Shown here: positions 1-8,421 of the stretch, in pieces
Layout of the letters: each line of letters opens with the position of its first letter
How positions within the stretch are numbered: position 1 is the first letter of the stretch
Origin: Cyanobacteria bacterium RYN_339
GTDB taxonomy: Bacteria > Cyanobacteriota > Sericytochromatia > S15B-MN24 > JAQBPE01
NCBI GenBank assembly: GCA_028287685.1
Contig: JAQBPE010000280.1
Coordinates: 1 to 40,353 of the forward strand
Length of the DNA: 40,353 nt
Reading direction: 5' to 3'
Notes under the pieces: generated by a model
The model's input: only the letters and a program-made list of their open reading frames with translations
What the model was told of the DNA's origin: nothing
Databases searched by the model: none
Translations under genes and position numbers: made by a program

Positions 1-42
1 TTCGGCGAAGGCAGCACCTTCTGGTTCGCCATCCCCCTGTAG
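1..42 (+). CDS. C-terminal tail of a sensor histidine kinase (partial)
   Basis: The first 42 bases read FGEGSTFWFAIPL and then TAG. This is the last glycine box (GxGSTFWF...P) of the HATPase_c domain of histidine kinases, which closes the ATP-binding lid. Only the last 13 residues lie in the window, so sensor domains, the H-box and any receiver domain cannot be judged. The frame ends 16 bases before a strong hairpin that probably terminates its transcript. The call rests on one short but very characteristic motif. Confidence 0.7.
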   Translation, partial: FGEGSTFWFAIPL

Positions 43-57
43 TGGCACACCCAAGAA

Positions 58-90
58 GGGCCGGAGGTTTCAAAACCTCCGGCCCTCTTT
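58..90. terminator. Rho-independent terminator between convergent genes
   Basis: Bases 58-69 and 74-85 form a perfect 12-bp GC-rich stem (GGGCCGGAGGTT with AACCTCCGGCCC) around the tetraloop TCAA, followed on the + strand by TCTTTGTTT. It lies between the end of the histidine kinase (+) and the end of the LysM gene (-), so it may serve both strands, though the T tract favours the + strand. Confidence 0.85.
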
Positions 91-114
91 GTTTGGTTAC
101 TTCTGGGTGGGTGC

Positions 115-3100
115 TTACTTCTTGGTCTGGAGCTTGGCGATCGCCTGGTACAGCGCCTCGGCGGTGGCCCCGTCGACGTACGGCGTGTAGACCGCGGCGC
201 CCGCGTCGTCCTTGAAGGAGGCAGCCAGGTTGTTTTTCTTCTTGAAGTCGACCAACGCGTCGATCGTGGCCTGATCGAAGTCGCCCGTCGGCTTCACGGT
301 GCTGTAGCCCAGCCCGGCCAGGTACTGCTGCGCCAGGGCGCGTGCTTCGCGGGAGCCGCACTCGGCACCGATGGAGCTGTCTTGCAACGTGGCGGCTGCC
401 TTGACGGCGGCCTCCATGGTGGCCTTGGAGCGCAGCTTGGGGTTCTGCAGCAGGCGCAGGGAGATCTGCATGGCCTCCTTGGTGCGGGTGTCGGCGTACT
501 CGTTGACGTCCGGAGCGGCCTTGCCGTCCGCGCCGACCACGCTGTAGCCCTGGGTGATGCCGGCCAGCTTCTTGAACGCGATCACGGCCTCGGCCGTGGG
601 GCTGACCGGGTTGCCCTTGGCATCCGTCTTCGGCTTACCGGCCGCGTCCAGCTCGTAGTAGCTGCCGGTGGCCTGGACGGGGAAGCCCAGCTTGCCCAGC
701 AGCTGCTGCAGCGCCTTGCGGTCGCCCTCCGAGCCCGTGTCGGGACCGGTGGTCGCCTTGGGGTACGCGCTGACTTCCGACCAGAACTTGTTCCAGTTGT
801 CGTCGCCGGCCTGGAGGCCGAACTGCTTGACGATCTGCGCGCGCTGCTCGCCGGTCGGCGCCTTGCCGTCATTGACGGGGGCGTTGGCGGACGGCGCCGG
901 GGCGTTGTTGGTCGCCGTGGTCGTCGCGGGCTTGGGAGCCGGGTTGCCCTTGGTGGGGATGTCCAGCTTCCAGCCGACCTGGATGAAGTCCGGGTTGGAC
1001 TCCAACGAGGGGTACTTCGACTTGTTCTGCGTGACCAGGTCGCGCCAACGGTTGGCGTCACCCAGCTGCGACTGCGCGATCGACCACAGGTTGTCGTTGC
1101 GCTGCACGGTGTAGGTGGTCGGCGCCGCGGGCATCGGCGGCTGGGCCGGGACGGGAGGCGCCACCGGTGGCGTGGCCGGGGTGTTGGCAGCCGGGGTGTT
1201 GGCCGCGGGCGTGTTGGCGGCCGGGGTGTTGGCAGCCGGGGTGTTCGCCGCAGGCGTGTTGGCCGCCGGCGTGTTCGTGGTCGGGGTGTCGATGACCAGG
1301 CCCTTCTCCTCGAGCTGGGGCTTGAGCTTGAACACCTCTTCCGGCGTCATCGCCGTCAGACGCTCCTGGAGGGCTGCCAGCGCCTTCTTGGTGTCCGGAT
1401 CGGCCGTCTTCGCCTTGTCCGCCAGCAGGGCCAGCAGCGCCGTCTTGTAGGCCGTCGCGGCGGCGCCGTTGTTGGCGGCCGGCGTGTTGGCAGCGGGGGT
1501 GTTGGTGGACGGCGCGGCGCCGCCCGTGGGGATTTTGATCTTGGTGCCGGCGGCGATGGCGCCATCCGAGCCCAACGAGTCGAAGAGCTCCTTGTTGATG
1601 TCGTAGATTTCCTGCCAACGGTTCTCGTCGCCCAGCTCCTTCTTGGCGATCGACTCCAGCGTGTCACCTTCCTTGAGCTCGTACTCGCGGTAGCCGGCAT
1701 CCGTCGGCTCGCCGGGCACGTCACCGGGGCGGTTCATGAGCTGGACGCCCATGTTGGCGGCGCTGGCGACGTCGCCGGTCAGCGCGGCCGCACCCAGGAA
1801 GCGGACGGGGTTCTTGATGGCGAGCGTGAGGGCGCCCTTCGCCAGGCCGACCGGCACGGTGACCGGGGCGGCCAGGATGTGCATCGGGCGGATCTTGACG
1901 TTGCGGACGGCCGCCCAGTCGATCGTGGGAAGCTGGAACTTGGGGAAGTGGATCTTGCCGAGGGTGTTGAGCACGCCGTTGTAGGCGGTGTCGATGCCGC
2001 GGCCGATCGCCGTGGGGATGCTCGCCACGCCGTCAATGGCGCCGCCGATCGTGAACTCCGCGTTGTAGACGTTCTTCACGCCCTTGGCGGCGTTGCCGAG
2101 GCCTTCGCCGACCTTGCTGACCTTGCTGGCCACCGCGTCGATGTTGGCGCCGACGCCGGCGCCCATCTCCTCGAAGGAGCCGACGGAGCCGCCCTGCAAG
2201 ATCGAGCCGACGAGCTTGGCCGTGCGGGGGTTGGCGCTCAGCGCCTCGACCAGGGCCTTCTGCTGGGCAACGTAGCCCTCCTTCAGGGTGCCGGCCGACG
2301 CATCGATCAGCGCCTGGTTGGCACGCAGCTGCTGGGCAATCGAGCCCGCCATCTTGGGGTTGGTGACGGCCGCGACCACGATGGCGTTCTTGCTCTCCGC
2401 CGCGATCAGGCGGGTGGCGATGGGCAGCTCGGCGGCCGCCTTCTTCGCGGTGCTCAGGCCCATCTTGCTCAGGTTGGCGGCGATCTGCTCCGGCTTCAGG
2501 CCGGCGCGGGTGGCAGCCGACGCGTAGCGGTAGACGTCCGTCGGGGCGGCCTTGCCGGCGGCCTTCATGACGTTGCCGAGCGCCTCGTCCGACACGCCGG
2601 AGGCGGCGAAGGAGGTGGCGATCTTGTCGGCGATGCCGCGCTTGGCCAGGTTGGCCGCGGCCTGCTCGGTGTACTGGGCGGCCAACTTGGTGCGGACGGC
2701 GGTGGTGATCTGCGCGGCGGTCTTGCCGGCGGTCTTGACCTCGAGATCCTTGGCCATCTTCTTGAGGGCGGCGGCGGAGACGTCTTCCAGCGCGCTGGCG
2801 GCGCGGCGGGTGCCGATCGAGGACGCCATGTCCTCGGCCACGCGGCCGGCCTGCTGGGTCATCGCGGCGGTGGGCTGGGCGGCCTTGGCGCCGACCTCGG
2901 CGCCCTTGCCGGACTTGGAAAGCATGCCGGAGGTCAGGACGATCGTCAGGGCCTGGAAGCCAACGCGGCCGGCCAGCTCGCCGTAGCGGTGGTCCTTGTA
3001 GGCGGTGGCGTACGGCTCGATGATGCTCTGGACGGCCAGGCGGGGGTGGGTGGCCATGTAGACCAGGCCCTTGGCCGTCGTGATCGGGTTGGTGGTGACG

Positions 3101-3339
3101 AGGGTGTAGAGGCCGCCGACCGTGTCGACGCCTTCCTTCACGAAGCCCTCGAAGAAGCCCATGATCTGGTTCGGGTGGTCCTTGACCTCCGCCGGCGGGT
3201 TGTTGGCCGCGGGCGCCGAATTGGCCGCAGGGGCGTTGTTCGCCGCAGGCGCGTTGTTGGCGGCGGCGTTGTTCGCCACCGGCACGGGCGGCGCGTTGCG
3301 CGTGGCCAAGTTCACGGGCTTGTTCAGATCGGCTCCCAT
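115..3339 (-). CDS. Large LysM-domain protein with Asn/Pro/Ala repeats and peptidoglycan-binding-like C-terminus
   Basis: A 1074-residue protein. It starts at an ATG preceded by AGGAGG, and no signal peptide is visible. The N-terminus carries NAPAAN repeats (about residues 13-50). Next comes a long Ala/Gly/Lys-rich helical region with several hydrophobic stretches (for example near residues 60-105). Two LysM domains follow at about 548-603 and 740-793, each with the EGDTL/RNDNL...IA...LG...RW signature. They are separated by an (NTPAA)n linker at about 685-722. The C-terminus has two segments resembling peptidoglycan_binding_1 repeats (about 865-926 and 998-1038). LysM and PG-binding modules imply a peptidoglycan or spore/envelope-associated scaffold. 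No catalytic domain is recognisable. How it leaves the cytoplasm without a signal peptide is unclear. The domain calls are strong; the role is inferred. Confidence 0.85.
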   Translation of the reverse strand: MGADLNKPVNLATRNAPPVPVANNAAANNAPAANNAPAANSAPAANNPPAEVKDHPNQIMGFFEGFVKEGVDTVGGLYTLVTTNPITTAKGLVYMATHPRLAVQSIIEPYATAYKDHRYGELAGRVGFQALTIVLTSGMLSKSGKGAEVGAKAAQPTAAMTQQAGRVAEDMASSIGTRRAASALEDVSAAALKKMAKDLEVKTAGKTAAQITTAVRTKLAAQYTEQAAANLAKRGIADKIATSFAASGVSDEALGNVMKAAGKAAPTDVYRYASAATRAGLKPEQIAANLSKMGLSTAKKAAAELPIATRLIAAESKNAIVVAAVTNPKMAGSIAQQLRANQALIDASAGTLKEGYVAQQKALVEALSANPRTAKLVGSILQGGSVGSFEEMGAGVGANIDAVASKVSKVGEGLGNAAKGVKNVYNAEFTIGGAIDGVASIPTAIGRGIDTAYNGVLNTLGKIHFPKFQLPTIDWAAVRNVKIRPMHILAAPVTVPVGLAKGALTLAIKNPVRFLGAAALTGDVASAANMGVQLMNRPGDVPGEPTDAGYREYELKEGDTLESIAKKELGDENRWQEIYDINKELFDSLGSDGAIAAGTKIKIPTGGAAPSTNTPAANTPAANNGAAATAYKTALLALLADKAKTADPDTKKALAALQERLTAMTPEEVFKLKPQLEEKGLVIDTPTTNTPAANTPAANTPAANTPAANTPAANTPAANTPATPPVAPPVPAQPPMPAAPTTYTVQRNDNLWSIAQSQLGDANRWRDLVTQNKSKYPSLESNPDFIQVGWKLDIPTKGNPAPKPATTTATNNAPAPSANAPVNDGKAPTGEQRAQIVKQFGLQAGDDNWNKFWSEVSAYPKATTGPDTGSEGDRKALQQLLGKLGFPVQATGSYYELDAAGKPKTDAKGNPVSPTAEAVIAFKKLAGITQGYSVVGADGKAAPDVNEYADTRTKEAMQISLRLLQNPKLRSKATMEAAVKAAATLQDSSIGAECGSREARALAQQYLAGLGYSTVKPTGDFDQATIDALVDFKKKNNLAASFKDDAGAAVYTPYVDGATAEALYQAIAKLQTKK
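1172..1285 (-). repeat. 15-bp tandem repeat encoding (NTPAA)n
   Basis: About seven near-identical 15-base units, read on the minus strand, encode the NTPAA pentapeptide linker between the two LysM domains. Third positions vary between units. Because the unit is a multiple of three, copy-number changes would lengthen or shorten the linker without shifting frame. Confidence 0.85.
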
Positions 3340-3702
3340 TTCGTCCTCCTGATATTTTTTTGGTGCAATTTAACGGCTGCCTAACCAGAGTTGCTTATAG
3401 GCTGCCCGTCCGAAGTGCTTGCCTTAAGAAGATCGCGCCGGCTTTAAAAGTGAATTAAATACCGGCTCTTGGGCTCCACGCGGGGAGGATGTCCCATACG
3501 AATTGTACCCCTCCTTTCGGCCGTATACCGGTCACGAACAGGGGTTCACGGGCATTTAAAGGAAGCACTTCCATCCCTAAGGACTGGTTAAGCCAACCTG
3601 TATTCCTGCCGAAAGCCACCAACAGGGGGTTCCGGCCGCACAAAATGACATAACAACGCGTCATGTCCGCGCGATCTAAAACATGGATTTATAGAAGATT
3701 TA
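3340..3702. other. 363-base AT-richer intergenic region upstream of the LysM gene
   Basis: This is the largest gap in the window and is clearly more AT-rich than its surroundings. It holds the LysM ribosome-binding site (AGGAGG just before 3339) and AT-rich promoter-like elements. A CCGGTATTTAA motif (minus strand, 3455-3465) recurs upstream of the gene starting at 25616. A 69-codon minus-strand frame (3455-3664) has no ribosome-binding site and atypical composition, so I do not call it a gene. No RNA family could be recognised with confidence. Confidence 0.5.
3455..3465 (-). promoter_or_regulatory. CCGGTATTTAA upstream motif of the LysM gene
   Basis: The minus strand reads CCGGTATTTAA about 116 bases before the LysM start codon. 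A near copy, CCGGTATTAAA, sits about 111 bases before the start of the small Gly-rich gene at 25616. The match in both sequence and distance suggests a shared promoter or regulator site, but two instances are too few to prove it. Confidence 0.35.
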
Positions 3703-4263
3703 TCAAAGGAAGCGGGCGATCGCCAGGAAGGTCGACAACTCGGCCAACACCAGCCAGCCCATGGGCACCGCCACCGCCAGCAACTCCGCCGTGACCAGCG
3801 CCCACAGCGCTTGCGATCCGTCGAGGCCGGTCGAGCGGCGCAGGCCGATCAACAGCAACCGCAGCCACCAGACGCTGATGGCCAGGTAGCAGACGGCCGC
3901 CAGGGCCTTGCCGGGCAGGCCCAGCTTCAAAAGTACCTGCACCGGCCCGACCAGGATCCAGGGCGTCATGGCCAGGCCTACCGCGGTGCTGATCGGCTGG
4001 AACTCGCCCTTGCGGTAAAGCGCACGGGAGGCCAGGAACAGCCCGGCCGAAGAGGCCAGCCAGACCCAGACCACCCAGCCCAGCGCCACGAAGAACGCGA
4101 AGGGCAACAGATCGGGCTTGCCCGCGGCCAGCCCAAAGGCGGAGATCACGCCGACCAGCAGCAGGGCCACCGCGGCCGCCCGCGGCGTGGCGTGGTGCTC
4201 GAGCGTCTCGTTGGGGCGGAAGAGCGTGCCGTACAGCACCTCCAGCGTCGTGGCCTTATTCAT
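3703..4263 (-). CDS. Yip1-like polytopic membrane protein
   Basis: A 186-residue protein with about five hydrophobic segments (roughly residues 27-45, 50-78, 92-115, 118-142, 155-178) and a short polar N-terminus containing 'LFRPNETLEHHATPRAA'. An opening such as 'tl.rP.e.....' followed by four or five helices is typical of the Yip1/YIF1 membrane family in bacteria. It is the last gene of the operon. Its ATG lies inside the end of sppA (8-base overlap), and an AAGGTG ribosome-binding site sits in the sppA coding sequence, so the two are translationally coupled. The function is unknown; a role in the membrane alongside the SppA peptidase is only a guess. Family assignment is moderate. Confidence 0.6.
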   Translation of the reverse strand: MNKATTLEVLYGTLFRPNETLEHHATPRAAAVALLLVGVISAFGLAAGKPDLLPFAFFVALGWVVWVWLASSAGLFLASRALYRKGEFQPISTAVGLAMTPWILVGPVQVLLKLGLPGKALAAVCYLAISVWWLRLLLIGLRRSTGLDGSQALWALVTAELLAVAVPMGWLVLAELSTFLAIARFL

Positions 4264-5221
4264 AGAGCATCAACGGCACCTTGTTCAGGGCCCCGCTCTG
4301 GATAATGGCCTGCTGGGTGCCCATGATCGCGGAGAGCGGATGGACGTTGGAACGGCTGAAGAGCTCGCCCACCATCGACTTCCAGTCTTCCTCGCCGTAG
4401 TCCTTGATCTTGGCGTCTTCCGGCAGGCCGGCGAGCGTGCGCACCTCGCGCTCGGCGAACTTGATGTTGCCCAGCTTGTCGACCAGGTGGACCTTCTGGG
4501 CCTGGCGGCCGGTGAAGACCCGGCCGTCGGCCAGCGCCTTGAGCTGGGCCTTGGGGATCTTACGGCCGGTGCTGACGGCGTCCAGGAACTGGTCGTAGGT
4601 GTCGTTGATCATGTCCTGGAGCACCTTGTGCTCCTCCGGCGTCATCGGCCGGTCAGGCGAGCCGATGTCCTTCATCGGGGCGCTCTTGATCGCGCCGTTC
4701 TCGATGCCGATCTTGCCCATCAAGCCCTGCCAGTTCTGGGTGTGCATGATCACGCCGATGCTGCCCGTGATGGTGGACGGGTTGGCGATGATCTCATCCG
4801 CCGCGGCGGCGATGTAGTAGCCGCCGGAGGCAGCCAGATCACCCATCGAGGCCACGATCTTGACGTGCTTGTCGGTTTTGAGCCGCACCAGCTCGTCATA
4901 CACCTCCTGGGCGCCGGAGGCGGTGCCGCCAGGGGTGTTGAGCTTCAGCAAGACCGCCTTGCAGCCGTCCGCCCGGATCTTGGCGATTTGCTTGAGGAGG
5001 GCCTGGCCGCTGGTGGTGCCGCCGCCGCCGAAGCCGCCGCCGCCTTCATCCAGGATCATGCCGGAGATGTCCAGGCGCGCCACAGTGCCTGCGTCGTTGA
5101 ACATGCCCTTGAGCGGCTTGCCGTCTTCCGCGGTCTTGGGCAGGCCGCTGAACCAGCTGCCGGCCGCGGCCACCAGGCAGGCGGCCACCAGGACGCCGGC
5201 TGCGAGCTTTTCCGTATTCAA
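4256..5221 (-). CDS. sppA: Signal peptide peptidase SppA (S49 family)
   Basis: A 321-residue membrane-anchored serine protease that degrades cleaved signal peptides. An N-terminal hydrophobic segment (about residues 6-24) anchors it. Ser132 in LAASGGYY is the nucleophile. Lys184 in APMKDIGSP is the general base, 52 residues downstream, the same Ser-Lys spacing as in Bacillus subtilis SppA (Ser147/Lys199). Further family motifs are LNTPGGT and DGRVFTGRQA. A Gly-rich loop (GGGGFGGGG, about 60-68) is inserted before the protease core. The start is TTG (5219-5221) preceded by GGGAGG at six bases; no ATG is available nearby. It is the single-domain short form found in Gram-positives and cyanobacteria, not the 67-kDa E. 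coli tandem. Confidence 0.93.
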   Translation of the reverse strand: MNTEKLAAGVLVAACLVAAAGSWFSGLPKTAEDGKPLKGMFNDAGTVARLDISGMILDEGGGGFGGGGTTSGQALLKQIAKIRADGCKAVLLKLNTPGGTASGAQEVYDELVRLKTDKHVKIVASMGDLAASGGYYIAAAADEIIANPSTITGSIGVIMHTQNWQGLMGKIGIENGAIKSAPMKDIGSPDRPMTPEEHKVLQDMINDTYDQFLDAVSTGRKIPKAQLKALADGRVFTGRQAQKVHLVDKLGNIKFAEREVRTLAGLPEDAKIKDYGEEDWKSMVGELFSRSNVHPLSAIMGTQQAIIQSGALNKVPLMLYE

Positions 5222-5240
5222 TGAACGCCTCCCTCGTGAG

Positions 5241-5861
5241 TCAGCTTCTTTTACCCAGCAGGCGGGAGACCGCCTCGCGCAGTTGCCCCTGGACGTCGTC
5301 CGGGGCCTGGCGCGCGTCGATGACCACGAAGCGGTCGGGGTCTTCCGCCGCGAGAGCCAGGTAGCCGGCGCGCAGGCGGTGGTGGAAGGCGATTTGTTCG
5401 TTCTCCAGCCGGTCGGCCGCCCTGGCCTTGGCGGCGCGGGCGAGCCCTTCTTCCACCGGCAGGTCCAGCAAGAGCGTGAGGTCGGGCCTGAGGCCGCCGG
5501 TGGCCATGGCGTTCAGCTGCCGGATCAGGTCCTTGTCCAGGCCCCGGCCGTAGCCCTGGTAGGCCATGGTGGAGTCGGTGAAGCGGTCGCACAGCACGAT
5601 CGTGCCGGCAGCCAGGGCCGGCCGGACCACCTCGGCCACATGCTGGGCGCGGTCGGCCGCGTACAGCATCAACTCCGTGGTGGGCACCATGGCACGGTTG
5701 GAGGCGTCCAACACCACCTGCCGGATCTGGGCGCCGATGGGGGTGCCGCCGGGGTTGCGGGTGGTGAAGACTTCGTGGCCTTGTTGCTCCAGCCAGGCAC
5801 CCAGCTGCGGCAGCTGGGTGCTCTTGCCGGCGCCTTCCGGCCCCTCCAGGGAGATGAACAT
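5241..5861 (-). CDS. tmk: Thymidylate kinase
   Basis: A 206-residue enzyme that phosphorylates dTMP to dTDP. It shows the P-loop GPEGAGKST (residues 7-15), the DRF(T/Y)DST motif around residue 92 and a LID segment with ARAADRLE. One unusual point is that the conserved TREPGGT loop reads TRNPGGT, with Asn where the family normally has Glu. The ATG follows the stop codon of the R3H gene after a single base and has no convincing ribosome-binding site of its own, so it is probably translated by coupling. Length is normal for the family. Confidence 0.95.
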   Translation of the reverse strand: MFISLEGPEGAGKSTQLPQLGAWLEQQGHEVFTTRNPGGTPIGAQIRQVVLDASNRAMVPTTELMLYAADRAQHVAEVVRPALAAGTIVLCDRFTDSTMAYQGYGRGLDKDLIRQLNAMATGGLRPDLTLLLDLPVEEGLARAAKARAADRLENEQIAFHHRLRAGYLALAAEDPDRFVVIDARQAPDDVQGQLREAVSRLLGKRS

Positions 5862-5862
5862 C

Positions 5863-7446
5863 CTAGTTCGGGAAGATGCGCAGGCGGCGGTTGGGCTCTT
5901 CGCCGTAGGACTCCGAACGCAAGTTGTAGCGCTCCGCCATGAGGTGCTGGATGCGGCGGATCTTGGGGCTGCGGGCCTCCAACTCCACCGGTTCGGAGCT
6001 GTTGAGCACCTTCTCGATGCCCGCCTGGGCTTCCGCCAGGGCCTCTTCCTCCTCCTCGCTCAGGGTGTCGGGCAGCGCCTCCGGCTTGGGCGAGCGCAGC
6101 GGGCCGGTGAGCGCACCGGAACCGGTGCCAGCGCCCTGGTCGAGGTGCATGACCTCGCGCAGCGACTTCTGGATCTGGGGGATGGTGTTGGCCTTGACCA
6201 CGTAGACGGGCACCTTGCGAGCCTCCGCCTCCTCCAACACGCGCCCGCCGTTCTTGGCGTAGGAGCGCAGCATCAGCACCACGTCGGCGTCGTTGACGTT
6301 CTTCGTGACGATAGCGGGCAGCCGCAGCGTGCGGATCACGCGCTCCAGCTGCGAGCGGCTGACTGCGTACGGGAAGATGCGCATCTTGCCGGCGGAGTCC
6401 TGGCTCTCGGGCTCGTTGCTGTCCTGCTCGTAAGCGGTCTCGCGGATCACCTTGACCTGGCCGTCCTCGCCCATGGCGCGGATCTCCGGCTGGGGCATGT
6501 AGCCGCGCAGCAACTGGTCCACCACCTCCGCCACGTCCTGGTGGACGGCCAGGCGGTCACGGTCTTGCAGCTCGATGGCGATGTCGAAGGTGGGCGGCGC
6601 CTTGCGCTCGAGGATGGTCTTCTGGGTGCCGCGGCGGCGGGCCTCTTCGTCGGAGAGCGTGACGGACTGGATGCCGCCGACCAGGTCGGACAGCGTCGGG
6701 TTCATCAGGAGGTTCTCCAGCGAGTTACCGTGGGCCGTGCCGATCAGCTGGACGCCGCGCTCGGCGATCGTGCGGGCCGCGAAGGATTCGCGCTCCGTGC
6801 CGATCTCGTCGATCACGATCACCTCGGGCATGTGGTTCTCGACGGCCTCGATCATCACGCCTTCCTGGGCCTCGGGCGTGGCGACCTGCATGCGGCGCGA
6901 GCGGCCGATGGCCGGGTGGGGGATGTCGCCGTCGCCGGCGATTTCGTTGGAGGTGTCGATCACGATCACGCGCTTCATGAGCTCGTCGGCCAGCACGCGC
7001 GCGATTTCACGCAGCTTGGTGGTCTTGCCGACGCCCGGGCGGCCCATGATCAGGATCGAGCGGCCGGACTCGACGAGGTCGCGGATGATGTCGATCGTGC
7101 CGAGGATGGCGCGGCCCACGCGGCACGTCAGGCCGATGATGCGGCCCTGGCGGTTGCGGATGGCGCTGATGCGGTGGAGGGTGCGCTCGATGCCGGCGCG
7201 GTTGTCACCGCTGAACATGCCCACCCGAGAGACGACATGGTCGATGTCTTCGAGGGTAATTGGATCGGTACCCAGGTACTCCACACGGCCGGGGAAGCGC
7301 GCTTCCGGGGGACGGCCGAGATCCATGATGATCTCGATCAGCTCCTCCAGGCCCTCCATCGCGCGTAGGGGGTTCGCGATCGTGCCCGGGATGATCTCGA
7401 GCAGTTGCTCGAGGTTGTCCGTCACGCGTTGCTCGTACATCCGCAT
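5863..7446 (-). CDS. Ycf45-like AAA ATPase with C-terminal R3H domain
   Basis: A 527-residue protein of the family annotated in cyanobacteria and some plastids as Ycf45 (SpoIIIAA-like ATPase plus single-stranded nucleic acid-binding R3H domain). Walker A is GRPGVGKTT at 135-143, Walker B is VIVIDEIG at 209-216, and a GTAHG sensor-like motif follows. A linker of about 150 residues leads to the C-terminal R3H-type segment (about 485-527, with IRRIQH...YNLRSESYGEEPNRRLRI). The start has GGGGAGG upstream; an in-frame ATG two codons later is possible. It lies between ldpA and tmk. The ATPase presumably acts on nucleic acid, but its cellular role is unknown even in cyanobacteria. Confidence 0.9.
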   Translation of the reverse strand: MRMYEQRVTDNLEQLLEIIPGTIANPLRAMEGLEELIEIIMDLGRPPEARFPGRVEYLGTDPITLEDIDHVVSRVGMFSGDNRAGIERTLHRISAIRNRQGRIIGLTCRVGRAILGTIDIIRDLVESGRSILIMGRPGVGKTTKLREIARVLADELMKRVIVIDTSNEIAGDGDIPHPAIGRSRRMQVATPEAQEGVMIEAVENHMPEVIVIDEIGTERESFAARTIAERGVQLIGTAHGNSLENLLMNPTLSDLVGGIQSVTLSDEEARRRGTQKTILERKAPPTFDIAIELQDRDRLAVHQDVAEVVDQLLRGYMPQPEIRAMGEDGQVKVIRETAYEQDSNEPESQDSAGKMRIFPYAVSRSQLERVIRTLRLPAIVTKNVNDADVVLMLRSYAKNGGRVLEEAEARKVPVYVVKANTIPQIQKSLREVMHLDQGAGTGSGALTGPLRSPKPEALPDTLSEEEEEALAEAQAGIEKVLNSSEPVELEARSPKIRRIQHLMAERYNLRSESYGEEPNRRLRIFPN

Positions 7447-7449
7447 TGC

Positions 7450-8421
7450 TTACCTCCCCTTCAAGACCGGGATGGGCCGGATCGAGGCCACCAGGCCGCT
7501 TGCCGCACGGTAAGCCGTGCTCCAGGCCCGCGGGGTGTCCACCCCACCTTCCAATTCACGCGCAACGGCGCGCGCGAAGCTGCCCATGCCGACGCCGGAG
7601 ATGCCGACGTCGTAGTTGTTGGCCAGAGGGCCGGTGCGGTCGTTGGTGCCGCCGGCGGGCTGGACCCAGGCCGGGTTGCCCTGGCGGACCATCGCGCGGG
7701 CCAATCGAAGTGCTGGGATGGTGGAGCGATCGCCCACCGTGCCGCTGATCGGCTTTCCGTCCGCCTGGATGATGATCCCGGGCCTCCCCAGCTCGCTTGC
7801 AAGGGCCAGGGCGCGGGAGTAACCCAGCTGCTGGCCGTCGATGCTATACGATAGCAGCCCGCCCTGGTTCTGCCAACGGGCCGCGATGGGCGCCCAATCG
7901 CGGATCTCCGCCGCAGCGGCCGCGCCCGTATGGATCTCCAGCGCGCGGGCGCCCGCATCCCAGCAGGCGGCCAGCTCCGGGTGGGTCTCCCTGGGGGCCA
8001 GGCGGATGACCTCCGTGGGGCAGACGGGCACGCACAGACCGCACCCCGTGCAGATCGGCGCCTCGACGTCGCCGTTGATGATGGACTCGGGCGGACAGAC
8101 CGGGGTGCACACGTTGCAGCGGATGCAGCCGTCAAGCTCGACCACGGCGATTTGGGTGTGGCGATCGCCCGTCAAGGTGACGCTGACCATGACCAGCGGG
8201 GCAGGCAGCACCGGCCAATCGGGCTGGCGCAGGGCCTCGGCCCGCCGGATGCCCCGGCAGGCGGCCAACACCACCTCGGGCTCGGCCGCCACGTCCAAGA
8301 TCGAGGCCCCGGCGAGCGTATACAACGCGGCGAGGACCTCGATCTTCGCCGTATCGCGCAGGTTGGCGCCGGCGATGAACTTGAAGAACCGGCCGCCCGG
8401 CGGGAGGCTGAACGCGGTCAG
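7450..8421 (-). CDS. ldpA: LdpA-like protein with two 4Fe-4S clusters, probable CTG start
   Basis: The 323-residue product matches LdpA, the cyanobacterial iron-sulfur protein that feeds redox/light information to the circadian clock. The N-terminal part (KFIAGANLRD...YTLAGASILDVAAEPEVV) has the LdpA flavour. Two ferredoxin-type clusters follow, Cys99-102-105-109 and Cys124-127-130-134 (each C-x2-C-x2-C-x3-C), then an alpha/beta C-terminal domain. The homologous region begins right at the end of the decarboxylase gene, and no in-frame ATG, GTG or TTG lies nearby. The best start is CTG at 8419-8421, overlapping the upstream TGA as CTGA, with AAGGTGG about 7 bases before it. Frame upstream of this is only a shadow of the decarboxylase. 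Family assignment is fairly firm; clock function here is not shown. Confidence 0.82.
   Translation of the reverse strand: MTAFSLPPGGRFFKFIAGANLRDTAKIEVLAALYTLAGASILDVAAEPEVVLAACRGIRRAEALRQPDWPVLPAPLVMVSVTLTGDRHTQIAVVELDGCIRCNVCTPVCPPESIINGDVEAPICTGCGLCVPVCPTEVIRLAPRETHPELAACWDAGARALEIHTGAAAAAEIRDWAPIAARWQNQGGLLSYSIDGQQLGYSRALALASELGRPGIIIQADGKPISGTVGDRSTIPALRLARAMVRQGNPAWVQPAGGTNDRTGPLANNYDVGISGVGMGSFARAVARELEGGVDTPRAWSTAYRAASGLVASIRPIPVLKGR

Noticed and set aside
1172-1285. CRISPR-like or satellite repeat
   Set aside because: These are 15-base coding units for NTPAA in the LysM protein.
382-3384. 1000-codon open frame on the + strand
   Set aside because: It is antisense to the LysM gene. 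Its Arg/Gly/Val/Leu-rich product has no recognisable domain, and high-GC codon bias opens the antisense frame.
3490-3640. Possible c-di-GMP (GEMM) riboswitch suggested by GTCACGAACAGGGG
   Set aside because: The other conserved segments of GEMM (the GACGCAAAGCC-like part and tetraloop receptor) are missing, and it lies on the strand without a downstream gene.
3455-3664. 69-codon frame on the - strand in the AT-rich gap
   Set aside because: No ribosome-binding site, atypical composition and no family match; kept only as part of the intergenic description.
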